From Metallyticus violacea (taxonomy: Eukaryota > Arthropoda > Insecta > Mantodea > Metallyticidae), in the NCBI GenBank assembly GCA_030762175.1, contig CM060846.1:180669041-180733040 (forward strand): a stretch of 64,000 bases of DNA, in the 5' to 3' direction. The position numbers were made by a program, and so were the translations under genes. Positions 12,950-25,994 of the stretch are shown in pieces. Position 1 is the first letter of the stretch. The number at the start of each line of letters is the position of its first letter. A model generated the notes under the pieces. That model saw only the letters and a list, made by a program, of their open reading frames with translations, had not been told where the DNA came from and did not search any database.

Positions 12950-15093
12950 ATTGTACTAAACTGTAAGGAATAACATTGGCTCCAATATGGGTTTGTGGAA
13001 AGGAATGTTCTCCAAAGTACTGCAGGTTCTGCTTCATATGAAACTTGTTATTGTGCAGTTTATGATGTTATTGCAATATGCTGTATACCAAACATACTGA
13101 ATGCATGGTATTAGTTGTGGTTTATGCACAGCCTGACCTAATTTCACGATAGAGAACATTTAACTTAACGATTACAAATTTCAAGCTTTGAATAAAATGA
13201 AAAAATATATACATATTATGTAGATAAAATTCAATTAAGTTTGATTTATTTTGAAAATATTGAAACGGATACGTATCTGCATAGGGTAGCGATCTCTCAT
13301 CCGATGCTGATATTTATCCATATTTCTCTGTATGTTCACGATCATTACAGAGAGCATCCTGTTTATTAACTAGTTGCTTAGTTAAAAATCATAGGCAACT
13401 TGAATTTGTTAAATATCCTTTCATAAAACTGCAGTGTTTTAACATTCACACAATATGCTATACGACATTTGGATTCTTATTTTCTCAATATTATCTTAGT
13501 ATCGTGACTCAGTAGAAAGCCTCATGCTTGAAGTACCTAACACTTTTTTTTAATTAATCAAAATTGAAACTTCCTATTTACAAAAAGAGAGATGTGAAAA
13601 TGTATAAAAAATGTGGTTTGAGCGGCTTGGATGCACATAATGATAATTAGAACACAATATCTTTCTGGACTTAAATAAATACTGCACATTACAGAATGGA
13701 CAGCGATGCTTACTTAAAATGTAAGCATGGCACCGCGATTTAAAAGAAGTATGAATACAGCACGGTCTCAGCTAAAAACTACCTCAAAACATTTCGGCAC
13801 ATTTTTGCCACGTTGATCCTTACACCAATTTTAATTCACATGACAATTACGGTTCGTTTATGTAAAGGCCATTACGCCTAGTGAATAATGTTTAAGGTGC
13901 TGGTTATTATTTTGCGACAATTAATTCCTCTTAAACGTATTTCTCAAAAACTTGGGCAAGTAAACCATTTCTAAATTTTATATAAAATAACGTGTTTCCC
14001 TTAATCTCTGCTTCTGACGGTTATAATTCAGATCATACATTTTCTATATAGAACCAACTTCTTCATGTTAGGTATTTTAATTTTAATCCAATTTGTATAT
14101 CCAGTAGGCAAATAGATTAAAATAATAAACGAAAAGCAAAAATAATTCCAAAAAAGGAGCAAAAAGTTGCAAAAAGTTAAAACTTATTAAAAGCAGTAAT
14201 TGAGCAAACGTTTCATGTAGACTTAAATGCTAATTGAATGGTTTAGTTTTTCAGTTTCAAACTGTAAAAATAGTTTGGAAAAACTAATAGAAAATGCGAC
14301 TTACGGGATTTCATGTATAGTAATGGATATCCAAAACATCTAATAAGAGCAGCATAAATCATGTATTATATTACTAAAATCGCTATTGCAAATGGTTGCA
14401 ATGAACATTTATGTGTATAGATAAATGAACGCTTAAGACATGGCGCTTACTATCACAAATGCCGTTTAATATTTACATTGGCAAAGTAATAATAGAGTGG
14501 CAGAATAACCTTAATACTACTTTTACTACATAAGAAAATACTTCATATTTGCAGGCAATGAGATATTACAGCAAGCTCAGTGGAAGAATTGCAAAAAGGA
14601 ATATTTGAGCATGGAACAGAGGAAATACACATCCTTTGCACCTTCGCAAGTAAGACAATAGTAATAGGTTTTTTATGGAATGAAATATTTAGAACTAAAC
14701 TTAAAATAAAAAGTGTTAGATCAATTCGGCTGCTTTAGATACCTGATAAGTGTCATTCCCTAACTCCATGGACACGTGGTTACTGGTAAGTTTGGAGTTA
14801 AGTTTCACTTACGCAGGAAATTGAGCTTGCTCTGTCATGTTAATCACATTAACTATTTAAAAATTGAGACCTCCCTCGCGAAGTACAATTTTCAAATTGG
14901 TGAAAATAATTCAAAACCAAAGCGTTTTAATTGACATGTAGCAGAGACCAAAAATACTCATTTTATCAGAGAAGCTTAACGAAAATAGCTATCGATCAGA
15001 AACTTTTCCTCCCCAGTCTTTAACACTGTTAGCCCAGCAATAGGTTACAGGTGTGCTTTTAATCCTGCAAGTTCACGCAGTGTTTTACATCGC
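12950..15093. other. AT-rich non-coding DNA
   Basis: No ORF above background, no repeat family recognised. Confidence 0.5.
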
Positions 15094-15101
15094 GGGTACT
15101 A

Positions 15102-15380
15102 CCACCGCCACGGGTAGCCGTGGTCGTTCAGGCGCGGACTCGTGAGCGGGAGGTCTGCGGTTCGAATCCCACCATGACTGTCCTCCCTGACTTAGGGTTA
15201 TATCAGCTTTTTCACAGTGGCAAAAATAAATGGCAAATGCCAGAGAGGTACCCTAAACTTAGGCCTGGAGCGTTTCCTTCCTCAAATAAAAACATCCTTC
15301 CCTAATTTTATCATTTCATTTCATGTATCATGAATGTCCACCAGTAGTAAAAAGGGGCGTTAAACACTATTAAAAATCCT
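15102..15380 (+). repeat. SINE-A (tRNA-derived) with 8-bp target duplication
   Basis: The tRNA-like head shows box A 'tagccgtggtcgttcaggc' and an excellent box B 'ggttcgaatccc'. The body matches the SINE-A copy at 8769, and the tail is 'gggcgttaaacactatt'. An 8-base direct repeat 'gggtacta' lies at 15094-15101 and at 15381-15388, immediately outside the element, which supports retroposition. The frame running through it (15120-15305) is not a gene. Confidence 0.85.
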
Positions 15381-15388
15381 GGGTACTA

Positions 15389-17210
15389 GGCGTGCCGAAG
15401 TCGACTGCACACATACTTCAACTTCGCTTCCTATACTTTGTCATGTCCCTGAAGGTAGCTTTCTAAACCTGTTTCCTGTCGATCCCAGTACATATTAATT
15501 TGTGAGGACGGTTAGGAAGTTTTTTTTTGTTTATGTATGTGAAAAGCGTATTATAATCATCGTTTGTATGCGAATTTTTCCAGAACTTTACAGGTATTTT
15601 ACCTTCTTCTAAGATACTCTGCACACAATGAATGTACTGGTTCAAGCGCAAAACAAACATACGAGTGATAGCATGCAGTATTGTCTGAGATAAATTTCAC
15701 TTGTCCCAAAATTTGAACTTTCATCAATAAAATCACTTCTAAAATTACAATTAGGGATTTTGGAAGCCATGAAGTCATGAAACAACAGTGGTCGAACTTA
15801 ATCGTAAGAGTTGGAATGTGTTTTTCTGATGCAAAGTTTGTTTAACCGAAGATAGACGCCAATTCCGGATTTTTTTGTAGTAAGACCCTATACAGTTTCC
15901 TATAGCGTTATATCATTCTGGTAAATTAACCTTTTGAATAGACCCACTCTTTGCTGACATTAAAACGGCTAAAAGCCGTTGTTTAGTAGTGACATCAACA
16001 TATAAATCAGAAATTTCCTTGAGAAGCTGTGAGAACCCAAGAATGCTTAAGAGCGCTAGGACAATGTCTAGCTAATTATAAACACCTAGAGACATAACTT
16101 AAGAATTTTGCAAATGCTCTAGTTTGGGTGCGTGTGAAGCACTTGAAAAAAATTAAGAGTAGGATAGAAAGTGGTAGCTTACGGAATAAAAAAATAATCG
16201 ATTTTCTTATGTATGGTACATATACTAAAAAAATAAACTTATCAACAAATTAGGTTTAATACCCACATGTTAGCGACATTACAAATATGTATTAGCATTA
16301 TATTTTAAATAAAATTAAATATTTTTTGAACACTTTTACACAAATTACAAATTTTAAAATGAATGATAATACAATCAATGGAAAGCTTAAACTTTTTTTT
16401 GCTTTCTCGTGGATTCTTTCTTTTAATTGTGTTGGTTTCTTAATCTATCTTTTATTGCATATGTTATTTGATACACAGTTAAGTCTGCCAAACGCCATTC
16501 TAATTTGGTATCCTGTTACCTGGATTGCATTTGGAGTTATAGGATTGAAGTGAAACGCTTCGGAACTTCAACCATGATCAACGATTGGCCATTTGTGCCT
16601 ACACCTCCAATGGGGTCACGTCCGTTCTGAAGAAATGAGATAAGGTAGATACGGGGTGACCAGTTACTACTTACCTCACTGAGGTGCATTTTTCTGTACT
16701 TTCAAAGCATTTTGATTCCTTTTTTTGAGTATCCCAGTTAGGTGAGTGGTACTTTTCATTCATTTTACTGCCTTGGACTATCAGCAGCATATATGTTATG
16801 TTATAATTTTAGAAAATGTAGTAGTAGGTTAAAATAGAGTTTATTTTTTCTAGATAAGGCATAAGAGAATTATGATACATGTTTCATATAGTATGCCTGA
16901 CATCTATAAGTTTTGGTAGTGAATTATTGGTGAAACTTTGTATTATTGTTTTTCCGCTTAATTAGGCACCGAAAAGCTATGATAATAAATAATATGGGTC
17001 ATAGGACATTTTTTCTCCTTGCTGCAAAAATTTATGCAAAATGTTTAGCATGGAATAGAATGTTAAAATCTAGACAAGGATTAATAGTTAGCAAATATTT
17101 GAATTATATACGTTTAAAAATACAGATTTCGATAATTATTAGTAAGTACCGATTTAATGAATATTAATTTATTTTAATATGTTGCTGATGTAAACAACAT
17201 CAAATAAAGT
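15389..17210. other. AT-rich non-coding DNA
   Basis: Contains a 75-codon hydrophobic open frame at 16326-16553 (+) with a leucine/phenylalanine-rich stretch. I recognise no family and it could be chance in AT-rich DNA. Nothing else stands out. Confidence 0.4.
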
Positions 17211-17307
17211 AGTATTAGTATTGTAGTAGTAGTAGTAATAGCAGCAGCAGTAGTAGTAGTAGTAGTAGTAGTCGTAGTAGTAGTAGTAGTGGTTGTGGTA
17301 GTAGTAA

Positions 17308-17350
<43 letters not shown>

Positions 17351-17528
17351 TGTAGTAGTAGTAGTAGTAGTTGTTGTAGTAGTAGTAGTAGTGGTTGTAG
17401 TAGTAGTAGTTGTAGTGGTAGTAGTAATAGTGGTAGTAGTAGTAGTAGTCGTAGTAGTAGTAGTAGTAGTAGTGGTTGTAGTAGTAGTAATAGTAGTAGT
17501 AGTAGTAGTCGTGGTAGTAGTAGTAGTG

Positions 17529-17566
<38 letters not shown>

Positions 17567-17648
17567 CGTAGTAGTAGTAATGGTAGTAGTAGTAGTAGTA
17601 GTAGTCGTAGTAGTGGTTGTAGTAGTAGTAGCAGTAGTAGTAGCAGTA

Positions 17649-17697
<49 letters not shown>

Positions 17698-17702
17698 AAG
17701 TG
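17211..17702. repeat. Long (TAG/GTA)n microsatellite
   Basis: Nearly 500 bases of GTA/TAG triplets with scattered substituted units (tgg, tgt, cgt, aat, agc). The open frames of poly-Thr, poly-Leu and poly-Val through it are artefacts of the triplet repeat, readable on both strands. Confidence 0.97.
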
Positions 17703-20412
17703 TATTTATCATAATGACAGCAATACAACAAAACAACTTCAACAGGCGCACGGGTCCAATATGTTTTTATGATACACTATATATTTTTGATTTAGCACAA
17801 GATTTTACATTTCCGAATAAAGTAAATTCAATGAGAAGATAGCTCTGTGTTTTTAGATATTCATTTGCAACTGCGATACGTTTGAACGTAGCGTCGCCAA
17901 GGAAAGTCGCTGCAACATAAACTGCTAACAACAAATGTTCACTTTACATGTTTTTTTTTTAAAATATGACCTGTGACAACTAATTCAAATATCTGGCCAA
18001 TGAATGAAATGTGTATAAAGCTTGAATATAGGCAATTTTACATATTAAAAAGTAGAAAGTCTTTAGGGATAAATATAAATTCAGAACCCCATTTCCTGTC
18101 CTATTATGTAGGATCTATGCTGACTGCACCGTGTTTCAGTTCTTTTATTGAATAGCAAGCAATCAATGTTTAACCATTTCTTTACTTAATTTTGAGATAA
18201 GTATTTTGTAACAGTTTTCTTAGATCACTGCGTCTAACCACCATTGATGTTTTTCTCACCGATCGTAAAGCCATACTCCTAAGTATTAGGACAAGTTCAC
18301 ATGCTAGGGATGCCGGAGAAAACGTCACTTACAGACAAACTGTACATCTGTTACAAATGAAGGAGCCAAGTGAAAGAAAGTGACACCAATTCCTTAACGG
18401 TAAAGAGTGGAAAAATTTTCTTTGCTTTTATCACCACTGCCGGTTTTTGCAGTGATTTGTGCAATTTATCTCTGCTGCCTAATTATTTTCTTTGCTTCAG
18501 AATTACTTTTGGATATATTTATGCTGCTAAATCAGCCATTAATAATGACATCACAGATTTATATCTTCATAAAATGTATGATGCTGCAAATATACAGAGT
18601 GAGAGAACTAAATGCCACAAATAAAATCGGTAATAGGCCTTTATAAGAGAAACAAAAGTGATTCAATTCTTCTTTTCTGTATCTCCTAGAAATTTTAAAA
18701 TATAAACATTTTTTCTTTAAATGTATGACAACGATGCTTAATGATTTGCAGTGGCTGTTTCCTCTCTTTCCCTGGTTCATGATTCATCATTATGGGAATA
18801 TATTTTATCATGTTCGAGAACTGGATTATAATAAGCGTGAACGTTAGCTACCTTGATGGAGGGGGCAGCTCGTTTTAAGTGCCAGAGCGCGAGTTCCTCT
18901 GTATGCGTTACATTAAACATAACAGAATTGACATTGTTTTCTGGATTTTTCTCTCATTGAAATGCACCATGTATCAATAAATTTTAAACAATATCATTCC
19001 GTTGGTATTTGCAACCGTTTTCATATGAAATGTGCCACAGTGAAAACTCGTGGAAATGTCCCTTGAAAGGTAAGTTAACAGTATGGGAGAATAATGACAA
19101 CTTCATAAAATTCAAGAATAACTATTTAAATATCAGCTACCAACCTACACAATGAATGAGCATATCACACACAAATTATTTTAAGATTGAAATATACTAA
19201 AATGATAGCATGATCTTAGTATAACATGAATTAAAACTACGCCGGCAATGAAACATTATAAATTACGAGATCACAGTGCTGAAAACTATTTTAAAACACA
19301 GGCTCTCTCCATAGATTATAAAAGAGTTGGCTTATTTAACTGCCTGACTATATGAACCCCTGGACGAAGAAAAGATAAATACGTGACATGTATAAAACTT
19401 TGCTTTATACGAGAAACCGGATATTAACGCTTTTGCACGAATAACACTTTCTAATTCCACTATCATGGCAAATTCACTTACAATACACTGCACAATGCCC
19501 CTGAAGCAAGCTGGCAAATAATTAAAAAAATGTTCAAAAAGAAAAATATTTGCAGTTAATATCTTAACTGCTACCAAAAAGAAGCATTACAGTTAACATA
19601 ATTGTTGCCTGACCTCAAAAACTTGGGCCACTAGGTATACACAGTAAAGAAGTTCCATAGAAAAATTCTAATTTAAAAGGCCAAAATAGACACCAAACTC
19701 CGGAGCTTCTTGGCTGCTTCTTCGTCGAAATAAAGCAAGGCAGTACGTGCTCTACTCTATATTTAGCAAAGACATAAATTCTAAATTATGCTACCAAGCA
19801 AGAAGCCTCAGCAAGTATATAAATGTTTCCAAAATAAGGCAATATCTATGTAATAGCTCCAAAAAAATAAAACAGAAGGGGCAATGAAACAGATCGTGAA
19901 ATACTGATTGGGGCAAATGCATGAGCACAAAAGCAGCATAGACCCATCAGTTAATACTATTATTCTTATATTTATTCCTTCGTATTATCATATCAAAATT
20001 GGTAATTTTACTGTATATATACTGTGTTATATGAAAACTAAGTGCGCAAATTTTAATATTACAATTGTAAACAAGAAATAAAATTAAGAATATAAAGTTA
20101 AATTAAATGTTCCAAATGCTTTCCATTGGCATTCTCAAACCCTTGGCACCTGCATTGCTATAACCATGTGTCACCGTCTAAAATTATATTAGAAATCATT
20201 GTTCTATTTATAGCATAGGATTACATTTTAAAATTATAGCATTAGCTTTCTTCCATTCTGTATAGATAAAATAAATAGCAACTAAAATATTAAGATGCTT
20301 ATTTTAAAATATTATCCATCAATAAAAATAGTTTAACAATGTCAAATGTAAATATAAAAAAGAAGCGAGTACTATTAAGATGAGTATATTTAGGTAAAAT
20401 GCTTTTTTTTTT
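17703..20412. other. AT-rich non-coding DNA
   Basis: Overlapping hydrophobic frames at 18370-18646 lack any recognised motif and are likely chance. No RNA gene seen. Confidence 0.5.
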
Positions 20413-20423
20413 TTACTAATATG

Positions 20424-20722
20424 TTTTTTTTTTGATTGATTTATTTATGGACGCTCTTTAACATCTCAGATCATCAGCGTCCCATTCAACTCAGGGCGTG
20501 AAACGGCCCACAAATTTTGCTCAGAGGCCTCTCTTTCAGACTTGAGGTTCTTTTTCGTGCCGTAAATGTACGACACGGGACCCACGGCTTTACTTCCCTT
20601 CCGAAGGAAGCCATACTTAGGATTTTTACGCCCGAAAAAATCCATCGGTCCTGGCCGGGTTGGAACCCGCGTTCTTGGGTGTAGGAGGCAAGTATGGTAA
20701 CCACTACACCACCAGGACCGAC
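20424..20722 (-). repeat. SINE-B (tRNA-derived), complete, with target duplication
   Basis: Read on the minus strand, the element begins with a tRNA-like head (box A 'tggtgtagtggttacca', then a box B-like 'gggttccaacccgg'). A body follows, then a terminal hairpin (arms 'ggacgct' 20449-20455 and 'agcgtcc' 20476-20482 in + coordinates) and an A-rich tail seen as T's at 20424-20433. The 11-base direct repeat 'ttactaatatg' lies at 20413-20423 and 20723-20733. Its 3' hairpin resembles the 3' end of the LINE at 42360-50402. Frames of 92 and 72 codons on the minus strand are part of the SINE, not genes. Confidence 0.9.
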
Positions 20723-20734
20723 TTACTAATATGT

Positions 20735-23700
20735 GTAAATGCAACTTCCTTACCTTCTTTTGTTTAAAAACCTTAAAATATAAACTTTTAACATTAACCT
20801 CTGACTGATCAGCAAAATATTTTAGTTTTATAATTCCATTTATTTAACATGAGATAAATATTAGGTACCCATTTCTTTGGTATTTACTTTCCTTTCTTCC
20901 AGTTTTCAGCTCTCGAATTTCACCCATTTGATTCTCCTGGTTCTGATTGCAGGGTAAAAGTTCCCAGGCGAGACAGGTTGGAACTGTGTGCATTGTAGCA
21001 GAGGTTTACGCTTTGATAGTTTTTTGTTCCGGCTTATGATGTTTTGAAACATTAAAATAGACCAATTGGCAGAGATTGGTGGAATTTGTATTTAAAAGAT
21101 TTGAGATCGTACAAATGAAAATGGAATGTACAATATAGAGCATAAGTAAACAATGTATACAAGTTTGGAAGCGTCATATTGCCCGGTAATATACGAAATG
21201 TATATGATAAATGCACTTCTGCCCTTAAGTGCAATCTTCTATAAAATACTGTAGCTGTAGAGGAAATATTAAATATAATAACGAGGAAATAAAATAGCAA
21301 GAAGAAAATTTATTCTGTAATATTGATATATTTTCCAATCCATGCCAATCTGAAACGTATTGTTTCACCTCGAAACATATACAGTGTTCTTTAAGTTTAC
21401 CGGCATTACGTTTCATTTTCAGTATTTATAATTACAAAACTGTATAAATCAAATATAGGTTGTATAGAACCGTATATCCATATACATTTATTAATGTTCC
21501 TATACAGAAATATTTCTGTACAACGATTGTGGTTGTCAAATGGTATTCCTATTACGTGTTAGAAATAGAACATTTAGCATAAGCTGTACAGTTAGTTACA
21601 AGCCAATGAGATGAAAATGGTTCATTCAATGTAATTACACTTTTCGTGCACATGGTGATTTACAAGTGAAAATAATTTGTATAAGTTTTTAGAATTTAAT
21701 AGGAATTGAACTTGGTAATTTAATTACTTTATGTAGGTATTGAATCAATTGTTAAAATAATCCAAACCCTTGAGATATCAGTATTAAAAACGATACTATC
21801 TTATTTGAAATAAGAAGCATTCATTTAACTACATTACATTAATTACAAAAATGGCATTATTTCATTCTCTTTATCCACAGTGTTTGATATTTTTATTTTT
21901 AAATACAAGCAAGTTTTGTGCAGTAGGTATATGCATGAAGTATCTCCTTTTATATTAAAATAATGCTGCTTTATTCTGGTGGATTATATATTTTTGTAAT
22001 GATTGTGAATGATGAGCTTTAAATGAGTATTTTGCGTTTTATATTCTTCGTTTACTTAAACGTTTATTTCTTTTTTCTGTTGCCCTTGTATTTTCATTAT
22101 TGAGTGTTTGAAATTTGGTATTCATTTTTATACACTAACCTTGCTAATTGAGGGGTATGTTTTGCAAGCGTTATGTTTAACTAATAAAATTATGAATACA
22201 TGAACATATATACAAATAACAGATATAGAAAAATGAAATATGACTGCTTACAAGTAATTAAAATAATGTATCTCAGTAAATTAGAAATTAATTTTTTTAA
22301 AATGCGAAATTAATTTCAATATTAAAATCATATAAAATAATAAAGTTAAAAAAACAAATGTTGAATATTTTTGTAATATGTCCTTGAATAAAAAGTTGAT
22401 AATGCCATACTCGTTTTAAATCTTATTTCAATATCTGCAATCCTCTTGAATGACCGTGTTAGTTTTATATCTTAGTGTCCCCACGAAACAATTGAGATAT
22501 TACAATTATAATCTTGATTGATCTTTCATATAACATGTTGTGCTCAATGAACATAACAATAGAACTAGCCATTTTTTTGTAGTTCATTGTTATAGTTAAG
22601 TAAATGAATGGCCGACTTGGGGCAGGCCGATATCAAGTAACATGCTCTAAAGAATCGTAGGCCACTTGAGGCACTCTTTTCATTCATTGTTCCAAAGATC
22701 TCGGATATTCTGCATGATGCTAATTAAAATGTGTTTTTGGAAGTTGCGTTTCGCTTCTTTTGCTATACTCCTTAATAAATAGCTTCTCTATTAAAACCAC
22801 TTCCTTAACACAAATCATCAAGTGTTACGAATGCGAAGGGAGGTTGTTTACATAAGCGGTTCTATAAAGTTCTTTGACCAATTACCTCCTTTAAAGATAT
22901 TTAGCTCTCGCGTATTCCTAAAATTGAATCAATGATTAGAATTCTAAAGTTGAATACCATTTATTTTAAAGCTCTTTATTGCTGGTTTAAACATATTAAC
23001 GATATAAACAAACGAATAATTGGAATATTTTCTTATATTTTGGTCTATTCTTACATAAAACAAACAAAAACAATAATACTACAGTAACAAAAGTATATAA
23101 AACAAATAAAATATTATTTCAATAATTACTAACAATAAATATGACAAACATTGATGGTTAATTTTTTTCCTAAATGAAATTCTATATTTCACTTACATTG
23201 GGCTTAATAGGGTAAATTTATATTCTTAATTCTGATTTTTCGTTTTCCAAATGGTTTCTGTACTTGTTTTCTAAATATGTATGAATATTATTTTTTCCAC
23301 AAGAAAGTTGTTAGGAAAGACATCTATACTTCCACGTCCTACATTTACAGTTCGAGAAAATATGTTACTCGCATGCCCCAAGACCGATGCCAGTTACGGT
23401 ACATATGAGTATTTTGCCTAGCCCGTGTTTGGGCTCATTCATTTGAAATTTCTGTCCGGATCAAAAAGTCACCTTCATTATATTCTGTTTTATATTTCCT
23501 ACGAAAGTACCTTTCACTGTAAACAAAGTAAATGCATCAAATTTCCCTCTCTCCTGCTCCCAGACCATGTAACAGAATTTATAATAGACGCCCCGGGGAT
23601 ACTTTAATATGTATATGTATTACATTAATTCTATGGTTTTCCGAGAGAAACTAGAGGGCTATAGTTAATTATATAAATAGCTGGGCTGTCTGTAGTAACT

Positions 23701-23897
23701 TCTTTGCGTTACTTAAGTAGAAATAGTAGAAATATGGGAATAGGAAAATGAATGCCAAAGTGGTACTTTCACATTTTACTTGTTACATAAGAGCATAAGC
23801 GAAAGGGTAACACATGGACAGTCGGGGTTAAAAACTGGGTTTTTGTTGTCGCCGAGAGATAGGGTCAGTGTCAGTGAAGTGGTTGGAGTTACGCGCC
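20735..23897. other. AT-rich non-coding DNA up to the Polinton
   Basis: No supportable gene. The last 80 bases or so (from about 23818) become less AT-rich. Together with the DNA right of the Polinton (37989 onward), they form the interrupted insertion target. Confidence 0.5.
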
Positions 23898-24765
23898 AGT
23901 AGTACATATTATGGATTAAGCTATTGATTTCACGATATTTCAGCCACCAGAGCGCTAGTGTCGCTCTCTTAATCTCCCTGATTATCGCATCAATTTGCGG
24001 ATTATCGTTAATCCAAACGATTTAATCCATAATACATTTTTACAAAAATATATAATTGAGCCCCAACGGATTATCGTGTTAACCCCCCGGATTATAGTTA
24101 ATCCAAATAGACTTTTACAAAAACGTATAACAGGCTCTAGTGTTGCGGATTATCATGATAAATCATATTTTATTAAAAACAAAATGGCGATGGTCGTTAC
24201 AATGATTCAGGGGCGCTCCAACGGCTTATCGTGATAAACATATAGTTTGTTGTGGTGTGGGGAGGGGTTGTGGATGCCCTAAGAAGTGATAATTCTTTGG
24301 GGAAATATGCATATACTTAAATACAACTATGACTCTTAGAGTATTTTTTGCAAAAAAAAAGGACTTGAAAAATAAGGATTTTTAAAAATGTAAACCTGTA
24401 TTGTTTTAATTACAAACTGTATTTATTAAACGCAAAAGTGTATCGCATTACTGTAATGTTCAAAATAAATGCAATTTGTTTGTTAAAAATGCGAAGTGTA
24501 TTGTTTAATTGCAAGTTGAATGTAATGAAAGTAATCAACACACACACAATTGCAGCACGTAATCAAATAAATTCTAAAATCGTACCTTATGTTTCGGCCG
24601 CAGTCCGAGAACACCCTTCATTTCGCAAGGGGCGGTAATCATCACCACTACATAACATGCTTGCTTGACTGTCATTCAGAGACTGATTTTCAATTTTAGG
24701 CCCGGTTGTTATTGTGAGCTTTTAACTTTTACCATCTCCCAACAAGTTTTCGCTTTCATTTGTGC
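23898..24765 (+). repeat. Polinton left terminal inverted repeat
   Basis: Matches, in reverse complement, 37118-37988 over essentially its whole length with scattered differences and small indels. Shared landmarks are the block 'tggattaag', 'gacactagcgct', 'ttacaaaaat', the '(ca)n' run near 24540, 'cggccg' and 'cgctttcatttgtgc' at the inner edge. The divergence of the arms suggests an old insertion. Frames inside it (23995-24234, 24438-24638) are not genes. Confidence 0.93.
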
Positions 24766-25950
24766 TACAAGGTTACGTATACTCTGTTTTCGCTTACCAA
24801 CTTAACAGCCTGTTTACACGTATAAAATTAATTCAAAGGTATGAATGTGTGAAATACTTGACAAAAGCGTTATAATGTGAGAAATAAATTAATTTCTTGT
24901 TTGCGCAAAAAAATTAAATTATCTTTCGATTGTGTAATTGTTTCTCAAATGAAAGCAAATTGGACTAAGTTTGTTACATTTAAGGTAAACGTATGTTCAC
25001 AAATTAAATTTTAACCTTCCATATGGTTGTTTATTACAGAAAAAAAGTTGTGATAACATATTTCACATGTCAGCATTCACTCCAAAAGTCGATCGCTCCG
25101 TGGCGAAATATGCGAGTCAAGCAAAGAACCTGCTCCCTATTAGACATCTGACTCATTAGTGAGGGAAATATGTGCAGTCGAATCATGAGTATACGTTTGT
25201 GAAAGGTGAACGAAGCAAAGATGTCCGCCGAGATGATATGCTTTACGTAGTAAATAGCGGTGCGAAATATTTAAATTCCTTCATTTCGCTCTGTAGTCAT
25301 ATAATAAAATGGGAAAATATAATGAAAAGAAAAAAGTGTTTGTTCATCTAAGGTAGAAATTAAATAGATTTAGATTACATTACAATAATTTCGCTGTGAA
25401 ACCATATAATAAAATAGGAAAGTATAATGCATAGAAAAAAAGTGTTGTGATTTTAAGGTCGATAAGGCACGGCCTCCGTTAAACTAAGTTTAATATGATG
25501 TTAAAATATTTTTATATATGTGTTCTAGCCGGTGCGAAATATTCAGTGCCCAGCCTTAACCTACATTTTGAATTGAAAGAACTCAATCGAAAAGGAATTC
25601 CCCTGCAATACTTGTATTTTCAGAAAATAGATGTTGATTACTGTTATACACTATCAATAGTGTGAAAACAATGCTGTAACCATTAGAAAAACGAAGGAAA
25701 GGAAATACGTAAAGCTTGACAAAATGCATACGTGCTATAAAACGTTAAATAATATATGTATGAGCACTATGTATGTAAGAGCTATAGAAAACGTTTTGCT
25801 TTACTAAGCAAAAATAGATTATTCTATCTATTTGTAGGACACAGACAGGGTTACTGTAATAATAGTCCCCAGTTTGCCTAAGAAAACATTTCACAACACA
25901 GGTCTTCTTTGGCCATAAAATTCAAGTGGGCGTGGTGAAAGGTGGGGAGA
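24766..25950. other. Polinton left non-coding region
   Basis: Between the left inverted repeat and the first gene there is AT-rich sequence with no ORF I can support. Two diverged copies of an 'agtcatataataaaatgggaaa' / 'accatataataaaatagga' segment occur near 25297 and 25400. They mark a short internal duplication. Confidence 0.5.
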
Positions 25951-25952
25951 TG

Positions 25953-25960
25953 TATAAAAG
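25953..25960 (+). promoter_or_regulatory. TATA box of the Polinton polymerase transcript
   Basis: 'tataaaag' lies 42 bases before the ATG at 25995, with a plausible initiator around 25980-25988. It sits at the left edge of the coding block, where an RNA polymerase II core promoter is expected. Confidence 0.5.
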
Positions 25961-25994
25961 GCCGAACAATTCCGATAATCAGATACGTCTCACA

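Noticed and set aside
8769..15175. tRNA genes at the SINE heads
   Set aside because: Box A and B are present, but the sequences do not continue into a full cloverleaf and are attached to SINE bodies.
17211..17702. CRISPR array
   Set aside because: No spacers; a simple triplet repeat in eukaryotic DNA.
17174..17751. Long Thr-, Leu- and Val-rich open frames on both strands
   Set aside because: They are translations of the TAG/GTA microsatellite in different frames; no non-repetitive coding sequence supports them.
18370..18646. Overlapping hydrophobic frames as a membrane protein
   Set aside because: AT-rich DNA yields such Leu/Ile/Phe frames by chance; two overlapping frames look equally good and no motif is present.
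20466..20744. 92- and 72-codon minus-strand frames
   Set aside because: They lie within a complete SINE-B with tRNA-like head, tail and target duplication.
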